A program made the position numbers and the translations under genes. Under the pieces are notes generated by a model. It was not told where the DNA came from, did no database searches, and worked only from the letters and a program-made list of their open reading frames with translations. A DNA stretch of 64,000 nt from Rhodococcus pseudokoreensis. GTDB taxonomy: Bacteria > Actinomycetota > Actinomycetes > Mycobacteriales > Mycobacteriaceae. Shown here piece after piece: positions 33,933 to 42,835 of this stretch. Numbering within the stretch: position 1 is the stretch's first letter; the number at the start of each line of letters is the position of its first letter. The stretch lies in NCBI RefSeq assembly GCF_017068395.1, contig NZ_CP070619.1, positions 2,170,001 through 2,234,000 on the forward strand, read 5' to 3'.

Positions 33933-35112
33933 TCAGAGCGACAAGCGCCATCGCGACGAGGACCGCGCCGTAGACGAGTTCGGTCTGCACTAGGCCGAAC
34001 GGTGCGACCATGCGGCCGGCGATGATCGCCGGAATGCTGAACGATAGATAGCTGACGACATACAACGCCGCGAACAACTCGGCACGCTGGTGGGGTGCCA
34101 CCAGTGGGCTGAGGCGTTGAATGCTGCCGGCGAAGGCGGACCCGAAGCCGACACCCGCCACGGCGGTGCCGATGAAGAACACGGGGGCAGAGCCGAACCC
34201 GATGGCGGTCATTGTGATTGGCACTCCCGCCGCCAGCGCGCCGGCACCGATGAGCGTGGTGGTTCGGCTGTCACGTTTGCGCAGAATGATGGGAGTCAGT
34301 GCGCCCACTCCGTTGAGAACGGCGATGGCAACCCCGCTGGCGAGCCCGGCGTGGATGTGCAGAATCTCGGTCATCGTCGACGGGACCAGCGAAAGGTAGA
34401 GACCTCCGAGCATCCACACGCTGATGATGGCCGGGACGCTGGCGAGAAAGACCGCACGGGCCGCGGGTGGAACCGACACTCGGGGGATGAGCGAGGTGAG
34501 GGCGCCCGGGCGCGGTGTAGCCGATTCGGGGATGAAGAAGGTCAGCACGCCGGCGACGGCGAAGAACACGGCGAGCGAGATGAAGGTCGACAGCACCGGC
34601 GTGTCAGACAACTGAAGGATCAACCCGGAACTGAGAGCGCCGAGCGCGAGGCCTGCAAGCGGAGAGACGCTGCCCAGCATGGCTCCGATGTGCTTCTTGT
34701 CCGGCGGCGCCGCCTCGACGATCGCCGCGGTCAGTGCGCCGGTGACGATGCCCGTCGCGAGTCCCTGCACGATTCGCGCGGCGATAATCCAGTGGACGTC
34801 ATCGGCCGCGACGAACATCGCCATGGCGCCGATCTGTACGAGAATGCCGATGATGACGACTGGTTTTCGTCCGATGTGGTCGGATACGGCGCCGGCCGTC
34901 AACAGTGCGACCAGCAACGCGATCGCGTACACGGCGAAGATGATGGTGAGGGTGGACGCGCCCAGGGACCAGCGGTTCCGGAAGACGACGAACAGCGGCG
35001 AGGGAGCGCTCGCTGCGAAGAAGAACGCGAGCAGTTCCACGCTCAACAGCGGCAGGGCGAGGATTCCGGATGTTGGTGCGGTGCGTTCGCGCGTGTGGAT
35101 GGAGGTCGACAT
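33895..35112 (-). CDS. Major facilitator superfamily transporter
   Basis: 405 residues with about 12 predicted membrane segments. The loop 2-3 signature is GAVSDHIGRKPVVIIGILVQ, and the start fits a drug/sugar-type MFS (SVELLAFFFAASAPSPLFVVFRNRW). The ATG at 35112 has a strong AAGGAGAGGG. It is convergent with, and overlaps, the FAH gene; it may import the substrate of that operon or export a toxic compound. About 300 bp upstream of its start (35113-35414) I see no gene. Confidence 0.85.
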   Translation of the reverse strand: MSTSIHTRERTAPTSGILALPLLSVELLAFFFAASAPSPLFVVFRNRWSLGASTLTIIFAVYAIALLVALLTAGAVSDHIGRKPVVIIGILVQIGAMAMFVAADDVHWIIAARIVQGLATGIVTGALTAAIVEAAPPDKKHIGAMLGSVSPLAGLALGALSSGLILQLSDTPVLSTFISLAVFFAVAGVLTFFIPESATPRPGALTSLIPRVSVPPAARAVFLASVPAIISVWMLGGLYLSLVPSTMTEILHIHAGLASGVAIAVLNGVGALTPIILRKRDSRTTTLIGAGALAAGVPITMTAIGFGSAPVFFIGTAVAGVGFGSAFAGSIQRLSPLVAPHQRAELFAALYVVSYLSFSIPAIIAGRMVAPFGLVQTELVYGAVLVAMALVALITGLVGGRGRGK

Positions 35113-35414
35113 CCCTCTCCTTAAAGCGAAGATATGTGCATTGAGCGTGACGGTAGACCGTGCGGGCGTGAGCCCCTCGAGCATCTACCGACGATGAGGG
35201 GACGTCGGAAGTCTCGTGGCCGAGGTCGCCGACGACGGCGAGACCAACTGTCTGGAATCGCGTCGAGACGAACTCGATCGAATCACAGAATCGAAGCGAT
35301 GCGAACGTCCGACGGACGATTTCGTGGTGTAGTACCAACCGAATTGGTGCCCGGACCACAGACCGCACACACGTGATGGCGACGCACCGGCAGCCGCTCT
35401 CTACCTCGAAGAGT
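35113..35414. other. Intergenic, nothing recognised
   Basis: No family-like frame. It contains the promoter of the MFS gene (minus strand); the short open frames look random. Confidence 0.5.
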
Positions 35415-36680
35415 TCAGGACTCGCGACCGGACGGACCGCGCGGGGTGAGCAACTTGACGGCGACGAGGAGATCCAGGACGTCGTCGAAGCGCCGAAGGT
35501 CCTTTCCGGTCCGCTCCGCGATACGGTCCAGCCGGTAGTAGGCGGTGTTGCCGTGGACATACAGTGTCTCGGCTGCCGCCTTCGCGTTGAGGTTGGCCTT
35601 GGCGTAGGCCTCGAGGGTGTCGATGTACACGCGATCGGCGGCAAGGTCGTCTTCCACGAAACGCCGGACCGTGGGATCGATGAGACGGCGCGCGGTGTCG
35701 TCGCGTTTGGTGATGAGGTATTCGAAACTCGTCAGGTCGTTCAGCGGCTTGACGCCCGGGCGATCGGCCAACGCTTCGCGGGCGGTGACGGCTTCGCAGT
35801 AGGCCCGAGGCACGGCGTCGAGACCGCGGTGCACCGTGCTGATGCCGATCGCCAGTTCGATGCGCTGTGCACGCAGGGTATCGAAGGCATGAGTGAGGCC
35901 CTGGGTGACCGTGTCGCTGCTGCCGTCATCCGCCGGAAAGATCCCGATGAATTCCCCGTGCCGGAAAGCGATCAGGCCGCGGGTGCGGGTGTGGTCTGCG
36001 CCCGTGGCGCCCAACGCACGAACGATCGCCTGTCGGCTTCCTCCGTCCGAGGCCGAGAGACCGGACGCGACGACGATCGTCGAGCCGAGTTCGAGGCCCG
36101 CGGTCCGCAGCGTCGCCTGCCGGGAACCCACGGTGGGAGTCTTGCCGGCAAGCAGGTCGTCGACGAGGTCCCGCGCAGCCCTGGCAGCGTCCGCGAGTAG
36201 GAACTGCTGCGCCTCCAGGTACCCCTCTGCAGCGATCGTGCTGCCCGCTTCGATCACGCCCATGATGAATTTGACGGAGTCGGTCGCCGCGGCCTGAAGG
36301 TCGGGGTGTTGCCGGGCGATGTCGAGGACACTCTCCCAGAGAGTCGACTGGCTGATCCGGAACGCCTGGAGGAAGTCGGCGAGCGGAATCGACTGCGTCA
36401 CCCGTCTCAGCGCGTGGTTTCCGGTGATCCGGAAGTCGTCGCGCGACGGGAATTGGTCCTGCGCCAGGCTGTGCGCGAAGGTGTCGAAGACGTCGCGGCA
36501 GTGAGCGGCGACGTCCTCCCGCAAACCGGGATCGGCATTGTCCCGATAACTCGGCACCTGCTCGCAGATCCGGGTCGCGGCGAGCGCGGCGACCTCGTGC
36601 ACGGTGTCCTGGACGTGCTGTGCGAGTTCGCGCGTGAGGTTCTGTGCGTCGGACTGCGGTCGGTCGACCACGGGCGTCAC
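35415..36680 (-). CDS. PucR-type (CdaR-like) transcriptional regulator
   Basis: About 421 residues from the GTG at 36680; an ATG at 36767 is open but adds a Cys/Arg-rich, non-family leader, so the start is uncertain. The N-terminal helical RsbRD-like domain (LTRELAQHVQDTVHEVAALA ... LADFLQAFRISQSTLWESVL) is followed by a GGDEF-like CdaR middle part. The C-terminal PucR helix-turn-helix is DTLEAYAKANLNAKAAAETL then YVHGNTAYYRLDRIAERTG. It has no close catabolic partner: the neighbours are a convergent truncated gene and the MFS transporter. It shares design with the regulator at 15296, but the sensor half differs. Confidence 0.85.
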   Translation of the reverse strand: MTPVVDRPQSDAQNLTRELAQHVQDTVHEVAALAATRICEQVPSYRDNADPGLREDVAAHCRDVFDTFAHSLAQDQFPSRDDFRITGNHALRRVTQSIPLADFLQAFRISQSTLWESVLDIARQHPDLQAAATDSVKFIMGVIEAGSTIAAEGYLEAQQFLLADAARAARDLVDDLLAGKTPTVGSRQATLRTAGLELGSTIVVASGLSASDGGSRQAIVRALGATGADHTRTRGLIAFRHGEFIGIFPADDGSSDTVTQGLTHAFDTLRAQRIELAIGISTVHRGLDAVPRAYCEAVTAREALADRPGVKPLNDLTSFEYLITKRDDTARRLIDPTVRRFVEDDLAADRVYIDTLEAYAKANLNAKAAAETLYVHGNTAYYRLDRIAERTGKDLRRFDDVLDLLVAVKLLTPRGPSGRES

Positions 36681-37036
36681 CCCTATCGAAGTGCCGAAAA
36701 CGATGTGCGTCCCGGTACGACACCACGCGCCATACCGGTGTGCCGTTCGGCATTGTGGATACCTCACACGCTAGCCCGGTACGGCGCCGCCCGGTCGCAT
36801 GTGGGGCGTCCGGTCGCATGAGGCTTGGTGCCGGTCAACGTACCCGCGCCGGGACCGCCACCGGCGCCCAGGGCGTCGGGCTCGCGTAGTGGCCCGCATC
36901 GATGCACGGTTGTCGATCGTTCACAGGGCAGTCTGTGATTCGGACACTGTGCCCCCCGGCTCAGGCCGCCTACCGTGTCGGTAGTGCGTCCATCGGGCCA
37001 CTGCACATGGGTGCTTGCCGATTCTCGAGGGGTGTC

Positions 37037-37189
37037 ATGGTTCGCGAACTCGCACAGATCGATATCGATGCCGGAACTGCCGACTCGTTCGAAGCGGCGG
37101 TCGGGAGAGCGGTTGCACTGTTCGACGCCGACCACTCGTGGAGTGCCGAACGGATGCAGTCTCTGCTCGAACGAATCGAGCAGTGGTGA
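37037..37189 (+). pseudogene. Truncated antibiotic-biosynthesis-monooxygenase-like gene
   Basis: From the ATG at 37037 (GAGGGGTG upstream), 50 residues: VRELAQIDIDAGTADSFEAA then VGRAVALFDADHSWSAERM, stop. The first part matches the opening strand-helix of the small ABM monooxygenase fold (VRELAL.EI.PG.E..FEAAV..AVPLF), normally about 100 residues. The second half, with the ERYRLVVGWE strand, is missing and the stop comes early, so it is probably a decayed gene with its start still intact. Confidence 0.5.
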
Positions 37190-37233
37190 AGGCGCTGCAG
37201 CCAATCTGAAATCTGCCCACGCATCAGCGGCCC

Positions 37234-37267
37234 GCCGGCCGGGAGCCGCGACGGACTCCCGGCCGGC
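37234..37267. terminator. Hairpin between convergent genes
   Basis: Perfect 12-bp stem GCCGGCCGGGAG with a 10-base loop, just before the stop (37276) of the DJ-1 gene on the minus strand and after the truncated gene on the plus strand. Confidence 0.65.
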
Positions 37268-37275
37268 AGCCTCAC

Positions 37276-37971
37276 TCAGCCGAGTTGCCGGATTACGGCC
37301 TCGCCCACCTTGCGGGCACTGCTCGGATTCTGCCCGGTGATCAGTCGGCCGTCCTCGACGACGAACGGGTCGAAGGGGTTCGGTGCGAGGATGAACCGAG
37401 CTCCGCGGCTGCGCAGTTCGTCTTCCAGACTGAACGGCACCGCGTCGCCCCGCTGTGCAAGTTCCTCCTCCTTCCACGTGAATCCCGTCACCGAGCGGTC
37501 CTTCACGAGGTATTCGTCGTCGCCGATCTTGACATCGAGCAACCCGGTCGGACCGTGGCACACCGCGGACACGATCTTCCCCGCCTCGTAGAACTGTGCG
37601 ATCAGTTCGGCGAGTGTCCGGCTCTGCGGGAAGTCGAACATCACACCGTGTCCGCCGGTCAGGTAGATCGCGTCGAAGTCCGCCGCATCCACCTCGGCCA
37701 CCGACACGGTCTTGTCGAGACGATTCATGAAATCGCGATCCGCATACCGGTTTCCGGTTCCGAGATCGTCGAGGAAATCGTGGGACAGACTCTCCGGGTC
37801 GATGGGAACGCGTCCGCCCGCAATGCTGGCGATCGTCAGATCCAGCCCGGCCTCCTCGGCCACATCCCAGAAATGCGTGAGTTCCCCGAGCCACAGACCG
37901 GTTCGGTAACCCACCTTCTCGTACTCGCCGGTGCTGGTGACGATGACGAGAACCTTCGAACGAGTTGTCAT
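37276..37971 (-). CDS. DJ-1/PfpI family (type 1 glutamine amidotransferase-like) protein
   Basis: 231 residues. A full-length member: TTRSKVLVIVTSTGEY start, IYLTGGHGVMFDFP, and nucleophile elbow KIVSAVCHGPTGLLDVKIGD with Cys. The late part WKEEELAQRGDAVPFSLEDE and GQNPSSARKVGEAVI matches the Hsp31-like glyoxalase/chaperone type. The ATG at 37971 is followed upstream by the MarR gene on the same strand (34 bp from the MarR stop at 38006), so the two probably form an operon and this gene is a candidate target of that MarR under electrophile or oxidative stress (inference). Confidence 0.9.
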   Translation of the reverse strand: MTTRSKVLVIVTSTGEYEKVGYRTGLWLGELTHFWDVAEEAGLDLTIASIAGGRVPIDPESLSHDFLDDLGTGNRYADRDFMNRLDKTVSVAEVDAADFDAIYLTGGHGVMFDFPQSRTLAELIAQFYEAGKIVSAVCHGPTGLLDVKIGDDEYLVKDRSVTGFTWKEEELAQRGDAVPFSLEDELRSRGARFILAPNPFDPFVVEDGRLITGQNPSSARKVGEAVIRQLG

Positions 37972-38005
37972 GTGCTGTCCTATTCGTGTCGTGAGTTGAG
38001 TGTTG

Positions 38006-38482
38006 TCAGGTCAGGTCGTCGCGGGAACCACGGGCAACTCTGCCGAGTAGCGAACGGAATACAACTCGCTCGTCCGCGGCGAGTACGCGGAGAACCGCCT
38101 CTTCGGCGACGCGCACATCGCGTTCGAGGGCGGCATGGTGAGCGGTTCCGAGGTCCGTCGGGACGATCTTGCGAGCACGACGGTCCGCCGGATCCTGTAC
38201 TCGCTCGACGAGACCGGCATCTACCAGGGCATCGATCACGTAGGTGATGACGGTGCGATCGATTCCGAGGTAATCGGCAAGACCGATCTGGGTAGGCAAT
38301 TCCTTGCGCAGCACGGTGTGGAGCAATTGGTAGCCCCGTGTGCCATGGGGTAGATCGGCAACAGCCGGCGCCACGAGACCGCTGAAGTGGCGCTGAACTG
38401 TGCTGACCGACCAACCCAGATCGCAGTCGACATCCGCGGCACTACCCGGCAGACTCTGCGGTTGCCCCGATGAATTGACCAT
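38006..38482 (-). CDS. MarR family transcriptional regulator
   Basis: 158 residues. The winged helix-turn-helix reads LPTQIGLADYLGIDRTVITY then VIDALVDAGLVERVQDPADRRARKIVPTDLG, including the canonical DxRxxxxxLT-like wing (DPADRRARKIVPT). It lies upstream of the DJ-1 gene and divergent from an MHS transporter (38670). A palindrome GTCACCA-N6-TGGTGAC lies 30 bp before its start (38512-38531), a likely autoregulatory operator also placed to control the transporter. Confidence 0.9.
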   Translation of the reverse strand: MVNSSGQPQSLPGSAADVDCDLGWSVSTVQRHFSGLVAPAVADLPHGTRGYQLLHTVLRKELPTQIGLADYLGIDRTVITYVIDALVDAGLVERVQDPADRRARKIVPTDLGTAHHAALERDVRVAEEAVLRVLAADERVVFRSLLGRVARGSRDDLT

Positions 38483-38511
38483 GAAACGAACTGTAGGAAC
38501 AGGCCTTCTGC

Positions 38512-38531
38512 GTCACCAGTGGATTGGTGAC
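38512..38531. promoter_or_regulatory. MarR operator candidate
   Basis: GTCACCA-GTGGAT-TGGTGAC: perfect 7-bp arms with a 6-bp spacer, in the divergent gap between the MarR gene and the MHS transporter. Confidence 0.65.
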
Positions 38532-38669
38532 AAACTCGTCTGTGCGTCCACACAAGTGAGAATGAGGGCGCCATCCGACCTGTGACGCACCCCCAAATTG
38601 TCCCGTGGATGCTCACAATCTTCGCCGCCGCATCTCGCCACCAGGTGAGAGGACCGTCACAGTAGGGCA

Positions 38670-39995
38670 ATGACTTTCACCGCCACTGCCACCCCACCGA
38701 ACCTCCGTGCACAAGCCCGGAAGGCCTCGGTCGCTGCCGCGCTCGCCTCGTCGCTCGAGTGGTACGACTTCTTCATCTACGGCACCGCTGCCGCGCTCGT
38801 CTTCAACAAAACGTTCTTCGATACCGGCGACCCGGTCATGTCCGCAGTCAATTCCTTCGCAACTTTCGCCGTTGCGTTCGCTGCCCGGCCTTTCGGTGGT
38901 GTGATTGCCGGACACTTCGGCGACAAGGTCGGCCGCAAACCGGTGTTGATCACCGCGATAATCCTGATGGCCGTCGCGACGTTTCTCACCGGATTCACTC
39001 CGGACACCCAACTGCTCTGGCTTGCGCCGACGTTCCTGATCGTCCTCAGGGTTGCGCAAGGACTGTCTCTCGGCGCCCAATGGGGAGGAGCGATGCTACT
39101 CGCCACCGAGTACGCCCCCGAAAAGCGCCGCGGCTTCTACGGGAGCTTCGCGCAGATCGGGGTGCCGATCGGCGTGCTCACGGGAAATCTGGTCTTCCTG
39201 GTGTTGAACGGGACGGTCGGTGAAAACGCCTTCCTGACGTGGGCGTGGCGGATACCGTTCTGGATCAGCATCGTGATGCTCGGAGTCGGGCTCTACATTC
39301 ACCGGTACCTCGAGGAAACCCCGGCATTCCGCGCCGCCGAGACGTCCCTCGCATCCGCAGCGAAATCCACCTCACCCGTGCTCCAAGTTGTGAGGAACAA
39401 CTTCGCCACGATTCTGCAAGCGGCGGGCACGTTCATCGTGGTGAACGCCGTCTTCTACGCCACGATCATCTCGTCTCTGCAGTACGCGAACGTGGTGCTC
39501 GAGATTGCGACACCCCAGGTCCTGCTACCCATCCTCGTCGGCGCCGGTGTACAGGTCGTTCTCATGCCGGTGGCTGCGCTCGCCTCGGACATCTTCGGCA
39601 GACTTCGTGTCTACACGATCGGAGTCGTGGCGATCGGACTGTGGTCCGTACCGATGTGGTGGATCTTCAGCCATGCGACCCCGCAGAACACTGCGCCGAT
39701 CTGGGTGTCCGTCGTCGTCGCGTCGGCCTTGATCAGCGTCTGCTACGGCCCACAGGCCGCGCTCTTCGCGGAGATGTTTCCCCCGCACGTACGGTACTCA
39801 GGTGCATCGTTGGGATACCAGATCGCCACGGTCATCGGAGGCCTCACACCCATCGTCATGGTGGCCCTGATCGACGGAGAACGCGGCAACGCGTGGAGAT
39901 TCGCCGTGTACGTCGTACTCCTCGCATTTGTAGCGCTCGTCAGCGTCGGCCTGATCCATCGCGGTCACAACGTGCACAGCGCCACCGGCAAGTGA
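38670..39995 (+). CDS. MHS-family metabolite:H+ symporter (MFS)
   Basis: 441 residues, about 12 membrane segments. The MHS signature ASSLEWYDFFIYGTAAALVF at the N-terminus and AGHFGDKVGRKPVLITAIIL in loop 2-3 are clear, as is LSLGAQWGGAMLLATEYAPE in loop 4-5. The family (ProP, KgtP, ShiA) imports organic acids, osmolytes and aromatic acids. It is divergent from the MarR gene. The ATG at 38670 lies 189 bp from the MarR start, with the MarR palindrome in between. Confidence 0.9.
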   Translation: MTFTATATPPNLRAQARKASVAAALASSLEWYDFFIYGTAAALVFNKTFFDTGDPVMSAVNSFATFAVAFAARPFGGVIAGHFGDKVGRKPVLITAIILMAVATFLTGFTPDTQLLWLAPTFLIVLRVAQGLSLGAQWGGAMLLATEYAPEKRRGFYGSFAQIGVPIGVLTGNLVFLVLNGTVGENAFLTWAWRIPFWISIVMLGVGLYIHRYLEETPAFRAAETSLASAAKSTSPVLQVVRNNFATILQAAGTFIVVNAVFYATIISSLQYANVVLEIATPQVLLPILVGAGVQVVLMPVAALASDIFGRLRVYTIGVVAIGLWSVPMWWIFSHATPQNTAPIWVSVVVASALISVCYGPQAALFAEMFPPHVRYSGASLGYQIATVIGGLTPIVMVALIDGERGNAWRFAVYVVLLAFVALVSVGLIHRGHNVHSATGK

Positions 39996-40003
39996 GTTGC
40001 CGG
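39985..40003 (+). terminator. Short hairpin at the end of the MHS transporter gene
   Basis: CCGGCAA-GTGAG-TTGCCGG, 7-bp perfect arms, overlapping the stop codon. It is weak, with no U-run. Confidence 0.35.
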
Positions 40004-40151
40004 CCAACCGCCGGATCGCTCGGTGACGACAGACCGGTCTGGATACGGCCCGCCCCGCGTAGGCCACCGAGTCGGCGACCTACGGCTTCACGGTCCGCGA
40101 TCCCTTCACAGTGTGCAAATCCTCCGGCACCGACGGTGAGGGAGCCCGCGT

Positions 40152-41324
40152 TCACCGACCAGCGGCCAGCACTGCCGCGAGACCGTCCTGCAGGTCCTTG
40201 ACGAAGTACTCGGGAACCTCCAGCGACGGGAAATGTCCCCCGGATTCCGGTGACCTCCATCGGACGATCTGCCGGTACCGCTCCTGCGCCCAGGGGCGCG
40301 GACACTTCTCGATGTCGCGGGGATACATGGTGATTGCCGACGGGACGTCGACCCGGAGGTCGGGGTCGAGCGAGTTGTGACTTTCGTAGTAGATGCGGGC
40401 CGACGACGCGCCGGTCCGCGTCAGCCAGTACAGGGTGACGTCGTCGAGAATTCTGTCTCGGGACATCGACTCGAACGGGCTGTCTTCGGTGTCCGACCAA
40501 TCGGCGAATTTGTCCAGGATCCAGGCGAGAAGTCCGACCGGCGAGTCGACGAGCGAGTAGCCGATGGTCTGGGGTCGGGTCGCCTGCTGCTTCGCGTACG
40601 CCGCGCGGTGGTGCCAGAAGTTGCGGGTCTCCTCGGTCCACCTGCGCTCGACCTCCGTCAGCCCGTCCGTCGTCAACCCGGGTGGTGCCTCCGCGAACAA
40701 TGTGTGGATGCCGAGAACGTGCGCGGGGAACCGGCCGCCGAGGACCGTGGTGATGTTGCCTCCCCAGTCGCCGCCGTGGGCTGCGAACTTTCCGTAGCCG
40801 AGCCGTCCCATCAGTTCCACCCATGCGGCCGCGATCTTTTCAGTCCCCCACCCGGTGGTGGCCGGCTTGTCGCTGTAACCGAAGCCCGGTAGCGACGGGA
40901 CCACGACGTGGAACGCCGGCGCGTCTGCGTCTGTCGGATCTGCCAGTTCGTCCACCACATCCACGAACTCGGCAATGCTGCCCGGCCAGCCGTGCGTCAG
41001 GATCAGCGGAGTGGCATCGGCGCGCGCGGATCGGCGGTGCAGGAAGTGGATTCCCAGATCGTCGATGGTCGTGCGGAACTGGCCGATCCGGTTGAGGCGC
41101 TCCTCGAACGACCGCCAGTTGTATCCGGTGCGCCAGTAGTTCACGACCTCGACGAGGTCGGCGAGAGGAACTCCCTGTTCCCATCGGCGAGGGTCGGGCG
41201 CGGCGCGATAGACCGTCTCGGCCTCCGGTAGCCGCGCCGCGGCTAATCGCGCGCGCAGATCGTCGAGGTCAGCGTCAGGTGCGTGGGCTTCGAATGCGTG
41301 CACGTCGCTGGTCAGGCGGGGCAT
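40152..41324 (-). CDS. Epoxide hydrolase (alpha/beta hydrolase with EHN domain)
   Basis: 390 residues. The N-terminal EHN domain (RARLAAARLPEAETVYRAAPD ... VNYWRTGYNWRSFEERLNRI) is followed by the alpha/beta-hydrolase core: oxyanion HGWPGSIAEF, nucleophile Asp in GKFAAHGGDWGGNITTVL, and the distal His in SPESGGHFPSLEVPEYFV. The length fits microsomal-type bacterial epoxide hydrolases. It opens epoxides to diols by an enzyme-ester intermediate. It is divergent from the CGNR regulator at 41428, with two AACC-N9-GGTT type palindromes between them. Confidence 0.9.
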   Translation of the reverse strand: MPRLTSDVHAFEAHAPDADLDDLRARLAAARLPEAETVYRAAPDPRRWEQGVPLADLVEVVNYWRTGYNWRSFEERLNRIGQFRTTIDDLGIHFLHRRSARADATPLILTHGWPGSIAEFVDVVDELADPTDADAPAFHVVVPSLPGFGYSDKPATTGWGTEKIAAAWVELMGRLGYGKFAAHGGDWGGNITTVLGGRFPAHVLGIHTLFAEAPPGLTTDGLTEVERRWTEETRNFWHHRAAYAKQQATRPQTIGYSLVDSPVGLLAWILDKFADWSDTEDSPFESMSRDRILDDVTLYWLTRTGASSARIYYESHNSLDPDLRVDVPSAITMYPRDIEKCPRPWAQERYRQIVRWRSPESGGHFPSLEVPEYFVKDLQDGLAAVLAAGR

Positions 41325-41366
41325 GAGACCTCCTGGTCACCGTGGAACCGGCTAGGAACTAGTGCG

Positions 41367-41383
41367 AACCGTCTAAGACGGTT
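41367..41383. promoter_or_regulatory. CGNR-type operator 1
   Basis: AACCGTC-TAA-GACGGTT: perfect 7-bp arms around TAA. A partial third copy AACCGGCTAGGAACT begins at 41346. Confidence 0.7.
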
Positions 41384-41408
41384 CTAACATGCCTTCCTGC
41401 CGGCATGC

Positions 41409-41425
41409 AACCAGCTAAGGTGGTT
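41409..41425. promoter_or_regulatory. CGNR-type operator 2
   Basis: AACCAGC-TAA-GGTGGTT shares AACCNNCTAAGNNGGTT with operator 1 and ends 2 bp before the ATG at 41428, so binding would block translation-initiation-proximal transcription; a leaderless message is likely. Confidence 0.6.
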
Positions 41426-41427
41426 CC

Positions 41428-42003
41428 ATGCGTGCCGAGTTCCCCGACTTCCGCCTCGGTAGCGTGCTGGCGACCAGCTTCACGGCGACTCTGACGGAGC
41501 GCCGCGGCGACGCTGTGGAGCGCATTCCCACGCCGCAGCGACTCGTCGACTGGCTGGCAGTGAACGGCCTCGCGGTCGACTCCTGCACCACCGCCCAACT
41601 CGACCTCGCTCGCGAACTACGGGAGTCGATTCACGCCACCGTGACAGCGGCCGCGATCGGGGACGCCCTCCCTGCGTCTGCTGTCCACGTCATCAATGAC
41701 CGCAGCGCTCGGGGTCGGGCCGCGGCGATCCTGACGCCCGAGGGCAAGCGTCAATGGCGGCTCAGCTCGGCGTCCTGCGTGGAAGATGCCCTCGGCGTGA
41801 TCGCCGCCGACGCGATCAGCATCATCGCAGGCGAACGAGACGGAAAATTGGCGCTGTGCGCATCGCCGACCTGCCAAGCCGCCTTCTTCGACACCAGCCA
41901 GAGTCGCACCCGCAAATGGTGTGACATGAACACGTGCGGGAATCGCCAGAAGAAGGCGCGCTTCAACGCCAATCAGCGCAAAAACCCCAGACCAGCGGGG
42001 TGA
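41428..42003 (+). CDS. CGNR zinc-finger regulator (ABATE domain)
   Basis: 191 residues. The N-terminal ABATE domain (FRLGSVLATSFTATLTERRG) is followed by the C-terminal zinc-finger LALCASPTCQAAFFDTSQSR then TRKWCDMNTCGNRQKKARF. The CGNR motif defines the family, with four Cys as zinc ligands. It is thought to be a stress-linked transcriptional regulator. Two operator-like palindromes flank its promoter and that of the divergent epoxide hydrolase, so it probably controls both. Confidence 0.9.
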   Translation: MRAEFPDFRLGSVLATSFTATLTERRGDAVERIPTPQRLVDWLAVNGLAVDSCTTAQLDLARELRESIHATVTAAAIGDALPASAVHVINDRSARGRAAAILTPEGKRQWRLSSASCVEDALGVIAADAISIIAGERDGKLALCASPTCQAAFFDTSQSRTRKWCDMNTCGNRQKKARFNANQRKNPRPAG

Positions 42004-42082
42004 TCGTTACCTGGTCTGAGCGGCCCGGCCGCACCGTGTGGCAGAGGAACGGAAAAGTTCTTCGAAGAAACTTGGGAGGCGG

Positions 42083-42110
42083 TGTCCGATCGGGGCGGTG
42101 GCGTTCGTAG
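42083..42110 (+). promoter_or_regulatory. Possible ECF-type promoter of the ribD-like operon
   Basis: TGTCCGA at 42085-42089 region and CGTTCGTAG at 42102-42110 sit at roughly -35 and -10 spacing before the gene at 42163. ECF42 promoters are reported with a TGTCGA-like -35; the match is partial, so I treat it as a weak guess. Confidence 0.25.
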
Positions 42111-42162
42111 AAGGGGTGAGGCCGCCCACGAGGGGCGGCGCCGAGGCAAAGGAACCGCGACC

Positions 42163-42783
42163 ATGAAGCTCACCACCATGACCCAGGTAACCCTCGACGG
42201 AGTGATGCAGGGAAACGGCGGCGCGTCGGACGAGGACCGCAGAAACGGATTCGACCGCGGCGGATGGGCCCGGGGTAAGGGCGACAACGACACCCACGCG
42301 TTCATCAACCAGACCTACCAACGCGCCGACGCGTTCCTGCTCGGCCGCCGGACCTACGAGCTGTTCGCCGGCTCCTGGGGGTCCTTGACGGAGCAGGATG
42401 TCCCCGGCTGGGAGCCCGTCCTGCGGGCATTGAACACACAGCCCAAGTACGTGGCATCGACCACGCTCGCCGATCCCGAATGGTCGGGCACCACCGTCTT
42501 GTCCGACAACCTCGCCACCGCCATCGCGGACCTGAAGGCAACACCGGGAGGTGAGCTGCAGGTACACGGCAGCGGCGCCCTGACCCGGTGGTTGCTGCAG
42601 AACGATCTGATCGACGAGATGACCCTGATCGTGGTCCCCGTGGTCCTCGGCCAGGGCGCGCGGTTGTTCCCCGAGGCCGGACCGGACCTTGCGCTCGATC
42701 TGGTCGAGTCGCGAGTCGACTCGAAGGGCGTGACGATTCAGGTCTACCGGCCGGCCGGGCGCCCGCAGTACGCACCAGCGTGA
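42163..42783 (+). CDS. Dihydrofolate reductase-like (RibD C-terminal domain) protein
   Basis: 206 residues. The RibD_C/DHFR fold is shown by MTQVTLDGVMQG, NQTYQRADAFLLGRRTYELF (FLLGRRTYE motif), LQVHGSGALTRWLLQNDLID and MTLIVVPVVLGQGARLF. It reduces a pterin-, deazaflavin- or similar substrate with NADPH in related enzymes, but the substrate here is unknown. The ATG at 42163 follows AAAGGAA. It precedes the DGPF and sigma genes with gaps of 52 bp and an overlap, an arrangement that often accompanies ECF42 sigma factors. Confidence 0.85.
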   Translation: MKLTTMTQVTLDGVMQGNGGASDEDRRNGFDRGGWARGKGDNDTHAFINQTYQRADAFLLGRRTYELFAGSWGSLTEQDVPGWEPVLRALNTQPKYVASTTLADPEWSGTTVLSDNLATAIADLKATPGGELQVHGSGALTRWLLQNDLIDEMTLIVVPVVLGQGARLFPEAGPDLALDLVESRVDSKGVTIQVYRPAGRPQYAPA

Positions 42784-42835
42784 AATCTCCAACCGATACA
42801 CCCCACAGTCCGACACCACAGGAGAGGACCTTCCG

